From RQOF01 sp964461135 (GTDB lineage Bacteria; Calditrichota; Calditrichia; RBG-13-44-9), in NCBI GenBank assembly GCA_964461135.1, contig CAYWTB010000035.1, positions 1-43,769 on the forward strand: 43,769 nt of DNA, given 5' to 3'. Below the pieces are notes generated by a model that saw only the letters and a list, made by a program, of their open reading frames with translations, had not been told where the DNA came from and did not search any database. Shown here in pieces: positions 7,243 to 17,090 of this stretch; the first letter of the stretch is position 1, and each line of letters starts with the position of its first letter. Both the position numbers and the translations under genes were made by a program.

Positions 7243-10224
7243 ATGAAACGAAAAGTCAACATTTTTTTGGGTAGTCTATTCTTAATATTGTTTCTACTTT
7301 CCAATTCTTTTGGTGGAACGAAAGGGAAAATAACCGGAAGAATTCTCGATAAGTCTAATGGTGACCCTTTAATCGGTGCAAATGCAGTACTTTTGAAAAC
7401 TGAGCTTGGGGCCGCCACTGATGAAGATGGTGTGTTTTTTATAATTAATATACCCGCCGGGGAATATGAGTTAGAAGTAACCTATATTGGATACAAGACA
7501 ATTACTCTCACGAATGTAGTTATTGTGCAAGATTTAACAACCGATTTAAAAATAGAGATGGAATCTGTCTCTGTTCAGGGTGAAGCAGTTGAAGTTGTAG
7601 CTGAACGCCCAATGATACACAAGGATGTTTCATCTTCAATAAAAGTCATTTCTTCAAGTCAGTTCGAGAATCAAGTCTATGAATCACTTAATTCAATAAT
7701 ACAAACTACTGTTGGTATTACGGGATATCAAGGAAGAACATATATTCGGGGCAGCAGATGGACCGAAGTGAATTATACTGTAGATGGGATTTCACAAACA
7801 AATCCAATAACCGGAGGATTAATTACAGATCTAAACAAAGATGCGGTTGATGAAATTGTAATTCAAACCGGTGGCTTTTCTGCGGAGTATGGAAGTGCAA
7901 TGGGTGGAGTAGTAAATGTTGTAACCAAAGATGGTGGTGACAGTTATTCTGGAAATTTACGATATAAAACCGATAAACTATCTTCAGGGTCACAATATTT
8001 TAAAAATTCTAATATCTGGAATTTGACATTAGGTGGTCCAGTCTGGAAAGGAATAAAATTTTATTTAACAGGATATCTGAACACTCGAGATATGAATCCA
8101 GGTTTAGAAGTATTTGCACCTGATGGTACAAATTTGGGAAGACATCCCCACGAAGGTTATCAAGAGTATCGAAGTACTTTTAAGTTAACATTTCCGGTAA
8201 TGCCTAGGATAAAATTAAGTTTTATGGGTTCTCTAAATAGGATACAACAAAATAACTATAATCTATTCTGGCGGTTTGGGAATGATGCGAATGAATTAGA
8301 CAGGCTGGGAGCTTCATGGAGCAAAACCCAATTTGGTGTTCTTAGTGTAGACCATGCGGTAAATAAAAATTTGTATTATACTCTAAGAGTTGGATACTTA
8401 GATTGGCATACAATTACTGGACAGAGAGATCGCTCAGAGTGGTCAGGAAATGCAATTGGTGCAAATAGTGACTGGTGGGATGATTTCAATTTCAGGAAAC
8501 CATTTCTGGATACTAATTATAAATTACCTGGAGACCCTAAAACATATAGTAAATGGAGGTTGCGAGATAGTCAGGGTGTCGATGACATTTATTCAGCTCA
8601 TCAAGGTAATGCAGTTTCCATCAATAATCCTTATGGAATTACAGGTGGCATTCAAAATACCGTGGATGCTACTTACTTTAATAATTTTATCTTTGCAGGG
8701 GACAATGATTGGTATGAAGAGAATAGAGATAGAAAATTTACTTTAAAATTAGATCTAACAAGTCAATTAAATAAGAATAACGAAATAAAAACCGGAATTG
8801 AATTAAACAGACATAATGTGAATCGTTTTCGCATTGGTGCAATGTCAACTCTCAATGGAACAGGAATCACATATCCTCTTATTGATTTTTATGAGGAATC
8901 ACCAAGTGATACGGCTCTCACTGTTACTGATGTAAATGATTTGGGCGATGGATATACACCTATAGAATTTGCAACTTACCTAAATTATCAACTGAATTTT
9001 AGAGAAATTTATATCAATACAGGTCTTCGATTTGATTACTATAACACGAATACTGAATATAGAATAAATCCGATACAGAGAACGCCTTCTAATCCCTTTA
9101 AACAAGATCGTACTAACGCTGAATCTAAATATCAATTTAGCCCCCGATTGGGGATTTCATTCCCTGTTACCGAGAAAATATTATTCAGATTTAATTATGG
9201 TCATTTTTTTCAAAAACCGCCCTTCGAAAGGGCCTTTGCCTATTTATGGTTTGATAGAAATCAGGCAGATGTCAATATGGGAAATCCCAATATTGATCCA
9301 CAAAAGACTGTCTCATATGAAGTTGGTTTTTCCTCCATGCTTACAAGTAGTTTAGCATTAGACCTAACATTATATCAAAAAAACATGTACAATCTGGAAG
9401 GATATCGGATAAGCAGATCTCCCACCCTGGATTGGTTTTTCCAAGCCTATAATGAGGAATATGCAGAATCGAGGGGTTTTGAAATATTACTTAGGAAGAG
9501 AGACAATAAATATTTTGGTGGTTATTTAGGTTATACATATTCAATAGCAAAAGGTACATCTTCGGATGTGACCCAAATTCATAGGTATCCCCTAACAAGT
9601 GTGACTTATGCAAAACAATTGGGATACGAACCTCTTTATCCGCAAGAGACGGTGTCCATGGATTTTGATCAAAGACACACATTTAATATTATGCTAAATT
9701 TTCATGTGCCTAATAATACAGGCCCCCAAATTTTAGGTATTCAGTTATTGGAAAATACCGGAGCAAATATTACATCCCAAATTCATTCAGGCACTCCATA
9801 TACTCCAGTTACTTCGTATTTTGTTGACATAACTACTGATAGATTTAATTCGGCAAATTATCCCTGGTCATATATAGCAGATGGGAAGTTTTATAAAGAT
9901 TTCAAATTTAAAGGTAGTACCTTACAATTTTTTCTGGAGGTATATAATCTTTTTAATTTTTTAAATCCAATTTCAGTGTTTGGGGGATCAGGAAATGCTG
10001 ATAGGCCTTTGTTTGAGTTGAAAAAAGGTAATCTTTCTCCGGATATCTATAAAGAAGGTGAAAGTCCAATGTATTCTAAATGGTCTGATTTTAACAAAGA
10101 TGGATATGTTACAACAGAGGAAAGATTGAAAGCCTTTAAAATTTTTGAAGAAGATATGTTAAGTATGAAAACAAATTACCAATTTCCAAGAACTTATATG
10201 TTTGGAATTTCAATCAATTATTAA
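7243..10224 (+). CDS. TonB-dependent receptor with carboxypeptidase-regulatory-like domain
   Basis: A 993-residue outer-membrane transporter for energy-dependent uptake of a large ligand. A signal peptide covers about residues 1-24. A carboxypeptidase-regulatory-like beta domain (about 25-115; GRILDKSNGDPLIGANAVL, GEYELEVTYIGYKT) comes next. The plug domain follows at about 130-235, with YIRGSRWTEVNYTVDGI and GFSAEYGSAMGGVVNVVTK. The remainder is a beta-barrel ending in an aromatic-rich strand (YMFGISINY). This N-terminal extension is typical of SusC-like and related receptors. No SusD-like lipoprotein follows; the next genes are a large exported protein and a PorV-like barrel, and the gap to the next ATG is only 15 bases, so the three genes form an operon. 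The ligand is not readable from the sequence; context suggests an oligosaccharide or glycopeptide. Confidence 0.95.
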   Translation: MKRKVNIFLGSLFLILFLLSNSFGGTKGKITGRILDKSNGDPLIGANAVLLKTELGAATDEDGVFFIINIPAGEYELEVTYIGYKTITLTNVVIVQDLTTDLKIEMESVSVQGEAVEVVAERPMIHKDVSSSIKVISSSQFENQVYESLNSIIQTTVGITGYQGRTYIRGSRWTEVNYTVDGISQTNPITGGLITDLNKDAVDEIVIQTGGFSAEYGSAMGGVVNVVTKDGGDSYSGNLRYKTDKLSSGSQYFKNSNIWNLTLGGPVWKGIKFYLTGYLNTRDMNPGLEVFAPDGTNLGRHPHEGYQEYRSTFKLTFPVMPRIKLSFMGSLNRIQQNNYNLFWRFGNDANELDRLGASWSKTQFGVLSVDHAVNKNLYYTLRVGYLDWHTITGQRDRSEWSGNAIGANSDWWDDFNFRKPFLDTNYKLPGDPKTYSKWRLRDSQGVDDIYSAHQGNAVSINNPYGITGGIQNTVDATYFNNFIFAGDNDWYEENRDRKFTLKLDLTSQLNKNNEIKTGIELNRHNVNRFRIGAMSTLNGTGITYPLIDFYEESPSDTALTVTDVNDLGDGYTPIEFATYLNYQLNFREIYINTGLRFDYYNTNTEYRINPIQRTPSNPFKQDRTNAESKYQFSPRLGISFPVTEKILFRFNYGHFFQKPPFERAFAYLWFDRNQADVNMGNPNIDPQKTVSYEVGFSSMLTSSLALDLTLYQKNMYNLEGYRISRSPTLDWFFQAYNEEYAESRGFEILLRKRDNKYFGGYLGYTYSIAKGTSSDVTQIHRYPLTSVTYAKQLGYEPLYPQETVSMDFDQRHTFNIMLNFHVPNNTGPQILGIQLLENTGANITSQIHSGTPYTPVTSYFVDITTDRFNSANYPWSYIADGKFYKDFKFKGSTLQFFLEVYNLFNFLNPISVFGGSGNADRPLFELKKGNLSPDIYKEGESPMYSKWSDFNKDGYVTTEERLKAFKIFEEDMLSMKTNYQFPRTYMFGISINY

Positions 10225-10239
10225 ATATTGGGAGTCACT

Positions 10240-13047
10240 ATGAGGAAAATAATCGTAGAACATATTGTTTCTACTGATTTTTTGCAAATAGTAACCATGT
10301 TTCTCACCTCTATTCTAATTACTAATTTACTGGCTTTAAACTCCTATGGGTCTGATTTCAAGAAGCCTATGATCAGGGATTTAAGACACATCTATGCCCG
10401 TTACGATATACCAATCACTAATGATGGAAGATTTGGATGGGATCCAGAAGCCCAGGTACCGGGAGGAGGGCGATGGTTAAGAGGTACAGATGAGGGTTAT
10501 ATTTTTGGTGCCGGCGTTTGGGTTGGAGCAATAGTTGACAGTGCAAAACAAGTATCGGTTGGGTATAATCCGATTAATATTAGAACAGAAATGGTACCGG
10601 GAAATCTACCCAACGAACCGGGCTATACAGACCCATATGAGATTGTATATATCAGTACAGATTATCCTAATAATGCTATACCCCCCTGGCCTAAAGGCTA
10701 TGATAATAATGGAAATCCAATTACAATCTCACATATGGATTCATGGTGCCAATTCAATGATCTAGATCGTTCTCAGCAATTTGAAGCCGGGGAGCCTTTA
10801 GGAACATTAATTACAGCAGAGACATACTCTTGGAATACTAGTTTTAGGGATATGTGGGACATAGCCTTCATAAAATATAATATTAAAAATATTCATCCTG
10901 ATAGGAAAACTTGGCATAATACATATATTGGCTTTGCCATGGATCCTGATATAGGTGATCCCACTAATGATTTAGGTGGAGCATTTCCTAATTTAAATAT
11001 TGGTTTTGCTTACAGTTCAGCAGAATTGTCAGGATTAGAATTGGGTTTAGAGCATCCTCCGGGTTATGTGGGCATAAAATTCCTTGATGGTCCCTCAAAA
11101 GATCCCATCACCGGTAAGGCAAAAATGACAACTTTTGCTATCTGGGGCAATGATTTCCAGCCCAATACAGATGAATTAAGATACAATCTTCTTTCGCGTG
11201 GAACTTATGATACTCTGGATGCTGATCCAGCTGATAAGCGAATATTTGTGTCATCAGGTCCATTTGATTTAACTTATGGAGATTCGGCAACTTTTGTTAT
11301 TGCAGTTTGTTTCGCGTGGCCCGCTTGGTATTATGACCCTTCATTAAAGGGAAACCCTGATCGTTATGCTGATTATTTAAAAATAGTTGCTGAAAATGCA
11401 CAATATGTATATGATAATGATTTTAGATTTCCAAAGCCTCCGACATTGCCGCGAATTTCATTATTTCCTCAAAATCAAAAGATGGTTATCACTTGGGATG
11501 ATAAAGCTGAATATTCTATTGAAAAGTTACTCTCCTTGCCTGGCGTCTCAGACTCTCTAGATTTTGAAGGATATAGACTTTGGCGTAGTAATACAGGACA
11601 AGAAGGTAGTTTCGAAATTTTAGGCGAATGGGATAAAATCTCTTTTGATGATTTATCAAATCCTATAGGTAATAATTCAGGACTGGCACATAGTTATGTT
11701 GATAATGACCTTACAAATGGTAAAATGTACTTTTATGCAATAACCGCTTATGATAAAGGGGAATATCAACCACAACATTATGGAGATCCAGAGTATGAAT
11801 TAGTTCCTCCACTTGAGACAGGAATGGTATTCGGCATTAACCTTAAGAGTGAAACACCAAATGTTCCACCTAGTAATTTCACACCACCCCAAATGCAAAA
11901 CCTTGAATTAATTCAGGGAAACTTAGACGAGATTCAATTCACAGTAGATCCAAATTATTTGATTCCGGATAGTGTAGAAAATAAAACATATCAAATTCGT
12001 TTTTCAAATACACCTGGTTTTAGATATGATAAAGAGATTTCAATTCTTGGTCCCGATATTTATGTTGTTGATATATCTAACAATGATACTGTAAATACTA
12101 CTCTAAATTTTCCTGTTACATATCCTGCTTCTTCCAAAGAATCAGATATTTTTTATGGAATGAGTTTAACTTTCACCGGACCCAATATATTAAGAAATAC
12201 AATTGATACCATTCATTTCGAACAGGAAAAATCCCATGTTAAGATCCATTCAGAAGTGGAATTCGATGGAAAATACTTAAGTCCGCAAACCTCTGTTCCT
12301 AAAATTGCTCCATTCGGAGGGTATTTTTTCCCCCATAAATATATGATTGAATTTTATGAAGTTAGCAGTAGGAGACGGATTAATTTGTACGATTTAAATA
12401 CTGGTGATACCCTGGATTATGAAATCAGAACTTTTGGAAGAAATTTCGCTTTAGCTAGCTACGAGCAAGTAATTCTATCGATTGATCCTCAAACTGGTGA
12501 TACAATTTGGACTTGGTTCAACAATCCGCCAGATTTCAGAAACAATTTATCGAATGAGGCAACAGGATATAAAATATATATTCCTGGCGCTTTCATTTTT
12601 ATTGAAGATCCTCAACAAGAGATCCAAGCTGGAGATATCATTTACGTAGAATTATCTGGATTTGCCATCCCGCATGAGAATGATATCTATCAATTTTCTA
12701 CAAAAGCAAGCACCATTAAATTCAATGCCGATTTATCACAGGTCAAAGTTGTTCCTAATCCTTATTTAGTTAGAGCTGCCTGGGATATAGATCAAGATTA
12801 TCAAAGAATTCAATTTATTAATTTACCAACAGAATGTAAGATAAGAATTTATACCATCGCCGGAGATTTAGTGAAAACTATTGATCATAATTCACCATAT
12901 ACTTCCGGATTCGGAAGTGAAACCAGAGGAACTGCATATTGGAATCTAATGACCGAGAACAATCAAAAAATTACTACAGGTGTCTATGTGTTTTATATAG
13001 ACTCACCATATGGTAAAACAGTGGGTAGATTTGCTGTGGTGAGGTAA
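10240..13047 (+). CDS. Large exported protein with Fn3-like and T9SS/FlgD-like C-terminal domain
   Basis: A 935-residue secreted protein. An in-frame TTG exists at 10228, but ATG 10240 has GGGAG five bases upstream and is preferred. The N-terminus carries a long hydrophobic signal region ending near NSYGS. A fibronectin-III-like segment lies near residues 405-535 (EGYRLWRSN, MYFYAITAYDKGEYQP). The C-terminal ~100 residues (VVPNPYLV, CKIRIYTIAGDLVKTI, TTGVYVFYIDSPYGKTVGRF) resemble FlgD-like/T9SS sorting modules. It sits tightly between the TonB receptor and the PorV-like gene. By position it could be a surface lipid-free partner of the receptor, standing where SusD would be in Bacteroidetes; that is inference, and no SusD fold is visible. 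Confidence 0.82.
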   Translation: MRKIIVEHIVSTDFLQIVTMFLTSILITNLLALNSYGSDFKKPMIRDLRHIYARYDIPITNDGRFGWDPEAQVPGGGRWLRGTDEGYIFGAGVWVGAIVDSAKQVSVGYNPINIRTEMVPGNLPNEPGYTDPYEIVYISTDYPNNAIPPWPKGYDNNGNPITISHMDSWCQFNDLDRSQQFEAGEPLGTLITAETYSWNTSFRDMWDIAFIKYNIKNIHPDRKTWHNTYIGFAMDPDIGDPTNDLGGAFPNLNIGFAYSSAELSGLELGLEHPPGYVGIKFLDGPSKDPITGKAKMTTFAIWGNDFQPNTDELRYNLLSRGTYDTLDADPADKRIFVSSGPFDLTYGDSATFVIAVCFAWPAWYYDPSLKGNPDRYADYLKIVAENAQYVYDNDFRFPKPPTLPRISLFPQNQKMVITWDDKAEYSIEKLLSLPGVSDSLDFEGYRLWRSNTGQEGSFEILGEWDKISFDDLSNPIGNNSGLAHSYVDNDLTNGKMYFYAITAYDKGEYQPQHYGDPEYELVPPLETGMVFGINLKSETPNVPPSNFTPPQMQNLELIQGNLDEIQFTVDPNYLIPDSVENKTYQIRFSNTPGFRYDKEISILGPDIYVVDISNNDTVNTTLNFPVTYPASSKESDIFYGMSLTFTGPNILRNTIDTIHFEQEKSHVKIHSEVEFDGKYLSPQTSVPKIAPFGGYFFPHKYMIEFYEVSSRRRINLYDLNTGDTLDYEIRTFGRNFALASYEQVILSIDPQTGDTIWTWFNNPPDFRNNLSNEATGYKIYIPGAFIFIEDPQQEIQAGDIIYVELSGFAIPHENDIYQFSTKASTIKFNADLSQVKVVPNPYLVRAAWDIDQDYQRIQFINLPTECKIRIYTIAGDLVKTIDHNSPYTSGFGSETRGTAYWNLMTENNQKITTGVYVFYIDSPYGKTVGRFAVVR

Positions 13048-13083
13048 GGAATGAATTCATTTCAATATTGAGGGATAAACTTC

Positions 13084-14082
13084 ATGAACTCATATAAACC
13101 AACCTATTTGTTATTGTTATTATTAATTAGCAGTCTGGCCATAGGTCAAGAAATTAAAAATAAAGTTGGTACATCCGGTTTTCAATTTTTAAAAATTGGT
13201 ATAGGTCCAAGGGATGTAGCTCTGGCTGGAACTTCTTCTCCTACAACTGAAGGTCCGATTTCCATGTATTGGAATCCGGCTGGTATTTGTTCCGATCAAA
13301 AATTGAATGTCTCTTTCTTTTATAATAGTTGGATTGCAACGATCGATCATAGTTTTATAGGTTTAACTACACCACTTACTTTAAATGATTATATAGGTGT
13401 ATCCATAAATTTTTTGTCAATGGACAAGATGGAAGAAACGACGATTGATCAGCCTTTGGGTACTGGCAGAGAGTTTTCTGTATACGATTATGCAATAACT
13501 ATGAGCTATGCACGGCGAATTTCTGATCGATTTAATGCTGGCCTTTCAGTAAAATATATTGCTGAAAAAATTTGGGATCTAGAAGCAAATGGTTGGGCAT
13601 TAGATTTTGGTTTTTCTTACAAATTTAAAAATATTTTATTGGGCATGACTTTCGCAAATTTTGGTACCGATAAAGAAATCTCGGGACCTCAACTTGAAAT
13701 TGAACAACAGATATTTCCGACATATCAAAGTGATGAAGTCCTCTTAGGTTTAAAACCACAAAAAATTAGATTGCCATCAATATTCAGATTTGGGGCTGGT
13801 TATCAGATTGAATATGAAAACATACATAAAGTACTGTTTCTCGGAGATATCGTATATAATTATGATATAGGGGAAAACGCTAATTTTGGAATTGAATATG
13901 CATTTTTAAATAATTACATGTTGAGGGGAGGATATCAATTTGAAAGAGAGGGATTTAATTGGAGTTTAGGTTTAGGGCTTAAAGCGTATGTAGGAAAGTT
14001 TGAGCTTATTATTGATTATGCTGCTGTTAATACGAAAGATTTTGACATTCGGCATCAAACAGGATTGACATTTAAACTATAA
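13084..14082 (+). CDS. PorV/PorQ-family outer-membrane protein
   Basis: A 332-residue protein with a signal peptide (to about residue 22, ending AIGQ) and the family signature GTSGFQFLKIGIGPRDVALAG followed by MYWNPAGI. The rest is alternating beta strands typical of an outer-membrane barrel, ending in an aromatic/hydrophobic strand (HQTGLTFKL). In Bacteroidetes PorV shuttles T9SS cargo to the attachment machinery. Here the gene follows the TonB receptor and a T9SS-like exported protein with a 36-base gap and its own GAGGG ribosome site, so it probably serves the export or surface assembly of its neighbour. A fatty-acid-transporter-like role is the alternative. It is one of a large paralogous family, so orthology to PorV itself is not claimed. 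Confidence 0.85.
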   Translation: MNSYKPTYLLLLLLISSLAIGQEIKNKVGTSGFQFLKIGIGPRDVALAGTSSPTTEGPISMYWNPAGICSDQKLNVSFFYNSWIATIDHSFIGLTTPLTLNDYIGVSINFLSMDKMEETTIDQPLGTGREFSVYDYAITMSYARRISDRFNAGLSVKYIAEKIWDLEANGWALDFGFSYKFKNILLGMTFANFGTDKEISGPQLEIEQQIFPTYQSDEVLLGLKPQKIRLPSIFRFGAGYQIEYENIHKVLFLGDIVYNYDIGENANFGIEYAFLNNYMLRGGYQFEREGFNWSLGLGLKAYVGKFELIIDYAAVNTKDFDIRHQTGLTFKL

Positions 14083-14134
14083 TATTACATCGTAATTCAA
14101 AATTAATCATTACATATACATATGAGAGGATTTT

Positions 14135-15025
14135 TTGAGTTCAAAATTATGGATTGATAATATTGCCATTTCGGGTACTGAATATCCTTATAAAAATATA
14201 AATGAAGTATTAGAAATGGCGAAGATTTTAAATGTTAAAAACCTTGAATTGTGGATTCCACATAACTTTAAATTTGAAGAAATTGATAGACTTACTAGAA
14301 TTCTTGATCAAGATAATTTAAAGGTAATATGTGTCTCCACTTGGACTCAACTTAATAGTCCGGAAGATATTGAGGAGAAACTAGCTCTAATTAATCTGAG
14401 TATTGAAGCCGCAAAGATATTTCATTCGAGTATCGTAAATACCTATTTTGGTCCCAATCCTAATAGAAATATCAAAGATTCTATTGATAATTATATTAAA
14501 AATATAGAAAAATGCCTAAACAAAGCCATTAATGAAAACATTACTATAGTTTTAGAGAATGAATTTGAAAAAAGTGGTACAGATATTACACGAAAAGCTG
14601 ATAATGTTTTAGAAATAATTAATAAAATTAACTCACCTTATTTTCAATTAAATTTTGATCCATGCAATTTTTATTTCGCTGGAGAAGAACCTTTTCCATA
14701 TGCTTATAATGTACTGAAAGATCATATCAAATATATTCACCTCAAAGATGGTATGAAGTTTTCCAATAAATTATATAAAAATCCGGGTGATGGTTTCCTT
14801 TGGCAAGATGCGAGTGGTGACTATATATGTACGACTTTAGGAAAGGGAGCCATTCCATGGGAAGCATTTTTAAAACAATTAAAAAAAGATGGATATAAAG
14901 GAATTTTTACTTTGGAGCCGCACGTGCCGTTAAAATTTCTGGAAAAAACCTTTAAAGACAGTTTAAATTATTTAATCGGTTTGACTGAAAAAGCAAATTT
15001 TCAAATTGATCGGAGTTGGGTATGA
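14135..15025 (+). CDS. Sugar phosphate isomerase/epimerase (xylose isomerase-like TIM barrel)
   Basis: A 296-residue cytoplasmic TIM-barrel protein of the xylose-isomerase-like/AP-endonuclease-2 superfamily. Signature segments are IVLENEFEKSG (metal-ligand Glu), LNFDPCNFYFAGEEPF, YIHLKDG (metal-ligand His) and the C-terminal GYKGIFTLEPH, which supplies a further Glu. The start is TTG at 14135, preceded by GAGAGGA; no ATG fits better. Such proteins isomerise or epimerise free or phosphorylated sugars and often work with dehydrogenases of the type encoded next. The stop overlaps the start of the dehydrogenase gene, so the two are translationally coupled. The exact substrate cannot be told. Confidence 0.88.
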   Translation: MSSKLWIDNIAISGTEYPYKNINEVLEMAKILNVKNLELWIPHNFKFEEIDRLTRILDQDNLKVICVSTWTQLNSPEDIEEKLALINLSIEAAKIFHSSIVNTYFGPNPNRNIKDSIDNYIKNIEKCLNKAINENITIVLENEFEKSGTDITRKADNVLEIINKINSPYFQLNFDPCNFYFAGEEPFPYAYNVLKDHIKYIHLKDGMKFSNKLYKNPGDGFLWQDASGDYICTTLGKGAIPWEAFLKQLKKDGYKGIFTLEPHVPLKFLEKTFKDSLNYLIGLTEKANFQIDRSWV

Positions 15026-16014
15026 AAGCTGCAATAATTTATGGACCTATGGATTTGAGAATTGAAGAAGTACCAGATCCAAAATGTAGTCACGATGAAT
15101 TATTAATAAAAGTTCATAGAGCTTCTATATGTAATTCTACCGATACTCATATTTGGGATGGTACATTTCCAGAAGAAGCTAGACCTGCATATCCTCATAT
15201 TCTTGGACATGAAAATTCAGGTGAAGTAATCGAGGTAGGAAAAAATTTAAAGAATGAATATAAAGTGGGAGACAGATTGGGATGGTGGGTTAAAATGTCA
15301 GGTGCTTTTGCCGAATACAATGTGATAACACCTAAATCCTTAGCTGTAACAAAAATGAATGAAAAATTAACCTATGAGGAGGGATCCTTACTGGAAATTG
15401 TGGGAGGTGTTTTAAGATGTTTATTTGATACAGGCTTGAGGATCGGGGAAAAAGTTCTGGTTTTGGGCCAAGGCCCAACAGGATTATTATTTACACAACT
15501 ATTGAGAAGGATGGGAATATCCAGAATTTATACTGTGGATTTATTTGACAATAGATTACAATTGTCATCAAAGTACGGATCGGACATTTGCTATAATCTA
15601 AGTAACAAAAAACATTCAGAGGCCTTTGAGGAATTGAGATATAAAGTGGGCTTGATAGATGCAGTGGTTGATACCATGGGAAATAATCTATGGAAAAATG
15701 GAAATACAAGAAATCTTGCGCTATTTTTACTAAAAAGGCATGGAAAATATATTGCATGGGGGCATCCAACAGAGAATGCCGAAATCAATATAAGAAGAAT
15801 AAGTAACGAAGATATCATGCTAAGGGGTTTTGAACCGGGTATTCAAAAAAGTGATGATTTAATAAAATATGGAGCTGAATTAATTGCCTTAAAAAAATTA
15901 AACATTTCTGATATGATAACCCATCATTTTCCTTTAAATGAAGTTGAAAAAGGCTTGAAATTATGTAAGTATCAACATGGGGAGGTAATAAAAGTAGTAC
16001 TTGATATTCACTAA
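15022..16014 (+). CDS. Medium-chain zinc-type alcohol/polyol dehydrogenase
   Basis: A 330-residue member of the MDR superfamily, related to sorbitol/threonine dehydrogenases. ATG 15022 overlaps the stop of the isomerase gene (ATGA); an upstream in-frame TTG at 15016 is less likely. Catalytic zinc ligands fit Cys37, His63 and Glu64 (HILGHEN). The NAD(P)-binding Rossmann fold has GQGPTG. The four-cysteine structural-zinc loop usual between catalytic and cofactor domains is absent, replaced by DRLGWWVKMSGAFAEYN. It most likely oxidises a sugar, polyol or related secondary alcohol in the cytoplasm, together with the isomerase. Substrate unknown. Confidence 0.88.
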   Translation: MKAAIIYGPMDLRIEEVPDPKCSHDELLIKVHRASICNSTDTHIWDGTFPEEARPAYPHILGHENSGEVIEVGKNLKNEYKVGDRLGWWVKMSGAFAEYNVITPKSLAVTKMNEKLTYEEGSLLEIVGGVLRCLFDTGLRIGEKVLVLGQGPTGLLFTQLLRRMGISRIYTVDLFDNRLQLSSKYGSDICYNLSNKKHSEAFEELRYKVGLIDAVVDTMGNNLWKNGNTRNLALFLLKRHGKYIAWGHPTENAEINIRRISNEDIMLRGFEPGIQKSDDLIKYGAELIALKKLNISDMITHHFPLNEVEKGLKLCKYQHGEVIKVVLDIH

Positions 16015-16199
16015 AATGAAGCCCCGCTTTATCAGACCATATCATCTGTACAAAGTTTATTTTAAGATCTTTAGTGTCTTCATTTTTCAAAAAACTTAAT
16101 ATCTCTTTATCTATCCAGAAATATGAGCATCTAAAGATAAAATTATTTCATGATTCATATGTAGTTTAATATATGTTCTCATTAACACATTTGTAATTT

Positions 16200-17066
16200 A
16201 TGAATTCTAAAACCCGAGAAACAGTTTCAGGATTTCTATTCCTAAGTCCAAATTTTTTCGGATTTTTATTATTTAATTTAATCCCTATTGCTGCCTGTTT
16301 CTTGATATCATTTACAAGATGGAATATTTCAAGTTCTCCTGAATATATCGGATTTAGAAATTACTTTAATATTTTCAATGATGATCTATTCTGGGAATAT
16401 TTATGGAATACATTTTATTATGCTTTATTAACTGTGCCAGGTACAATCATTGTGGGTTTTATTCTTGCTCTTCTTTTAAATCACAAAATTCGAGGGATTG
16501 TTTTTTTTCGCACCGTTTATTTTCTTCCAAGTGTTACACTAATTGTTGCAGTAGCTGTAGTCTGGTCATGGATTTATAATGCCGATTTTGGATTGATTAA
16601 TTATATTTTAGGTTTGTTCGGTGTTGAAGGTCCAAACTGGCTACAGAATAAAACTTGGGCTATGCCTGCAATTATAATTATGGGAGTATGGAAGGGTTCC
16701 GGTTATTCTATGCTTATTTATTTAGCGGGTTTGCAAAGCATACCCCTTGAATATTATGAAGCTGCAGAAGTTGATGGAGCTAATTGGTATCAAAAAATCT
16801 GCTATGTAACTCTTCCTCTTATCTATCCCACGACATTTTTTATCTTAGTAACATCAACAATCGGAGCCATACAAGGATTTGATCAATTTTATGTTATGAC
16901 AAGAGGTGGACCCGCTGGCTCTACCACCACTCTTGTTTATTATATTTTTGAAAATGCCTTTGAATGGTTCAAAATGGGATATGCCACAACAACAGCGGTT
17001 ATTCTATTCTTTATTATTATGACAATAACTTTGGTTCAATGGAGATTTTCAAAAAGTGCCTTTTAA
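16200..17066 (+). CDS. Sugar ABC transporter permease, MalF type
   Basis: A 288-residue inner-membrane permease of the carbohydrate-uptake-1 (MalF/UgpA-like) family with about six membrane segments. It begins with the typical lead FLFLSPNFFGFLLFNLIPI and contains the cytoplasmic EAA loop YYEAAEVDGANWYQKICYVTLPLI, which docks the ATPase subunit. It is followed 24 bases later by the partner permease. The matching binding protein is encoded at 19168, but no ATPase subunit is present in the window; such systems often share one MsmK/UgpC-type ATPase encoded elsewhere. Substrate is probably an oligosaccharide, consistent with the adjacent GH130 gene. Confidence 0.94.
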   Translation: MNSKTRETVSGFLFLSPNFFGFLLFNLIPIAACFLISFTRWNISSSPEYIGFRNYFNIFNDDLFWEYLWNTFYYALLTVPGTIIVGFILALLLNHKIRGIVFFRTVYFLPSVTLIVAVAVVWSWIYNADFGLINYILGLFGVEGPNWLQNKTWAMPAIIIMGVWKGSGYSMLIYLAGLQSIPLEYYEAAEVDGANWYQKICYVTLPLIYPTTFFILVTSTIGAIQGFDQFYVMTRGGPAGSTTTLVYYIFENAFEWFKMGYATTTAVILFFIIMTITLVQWRFSKSAF

Positions 17067-17090
17067 TTCCTGAAACCCGGATATCATCCT

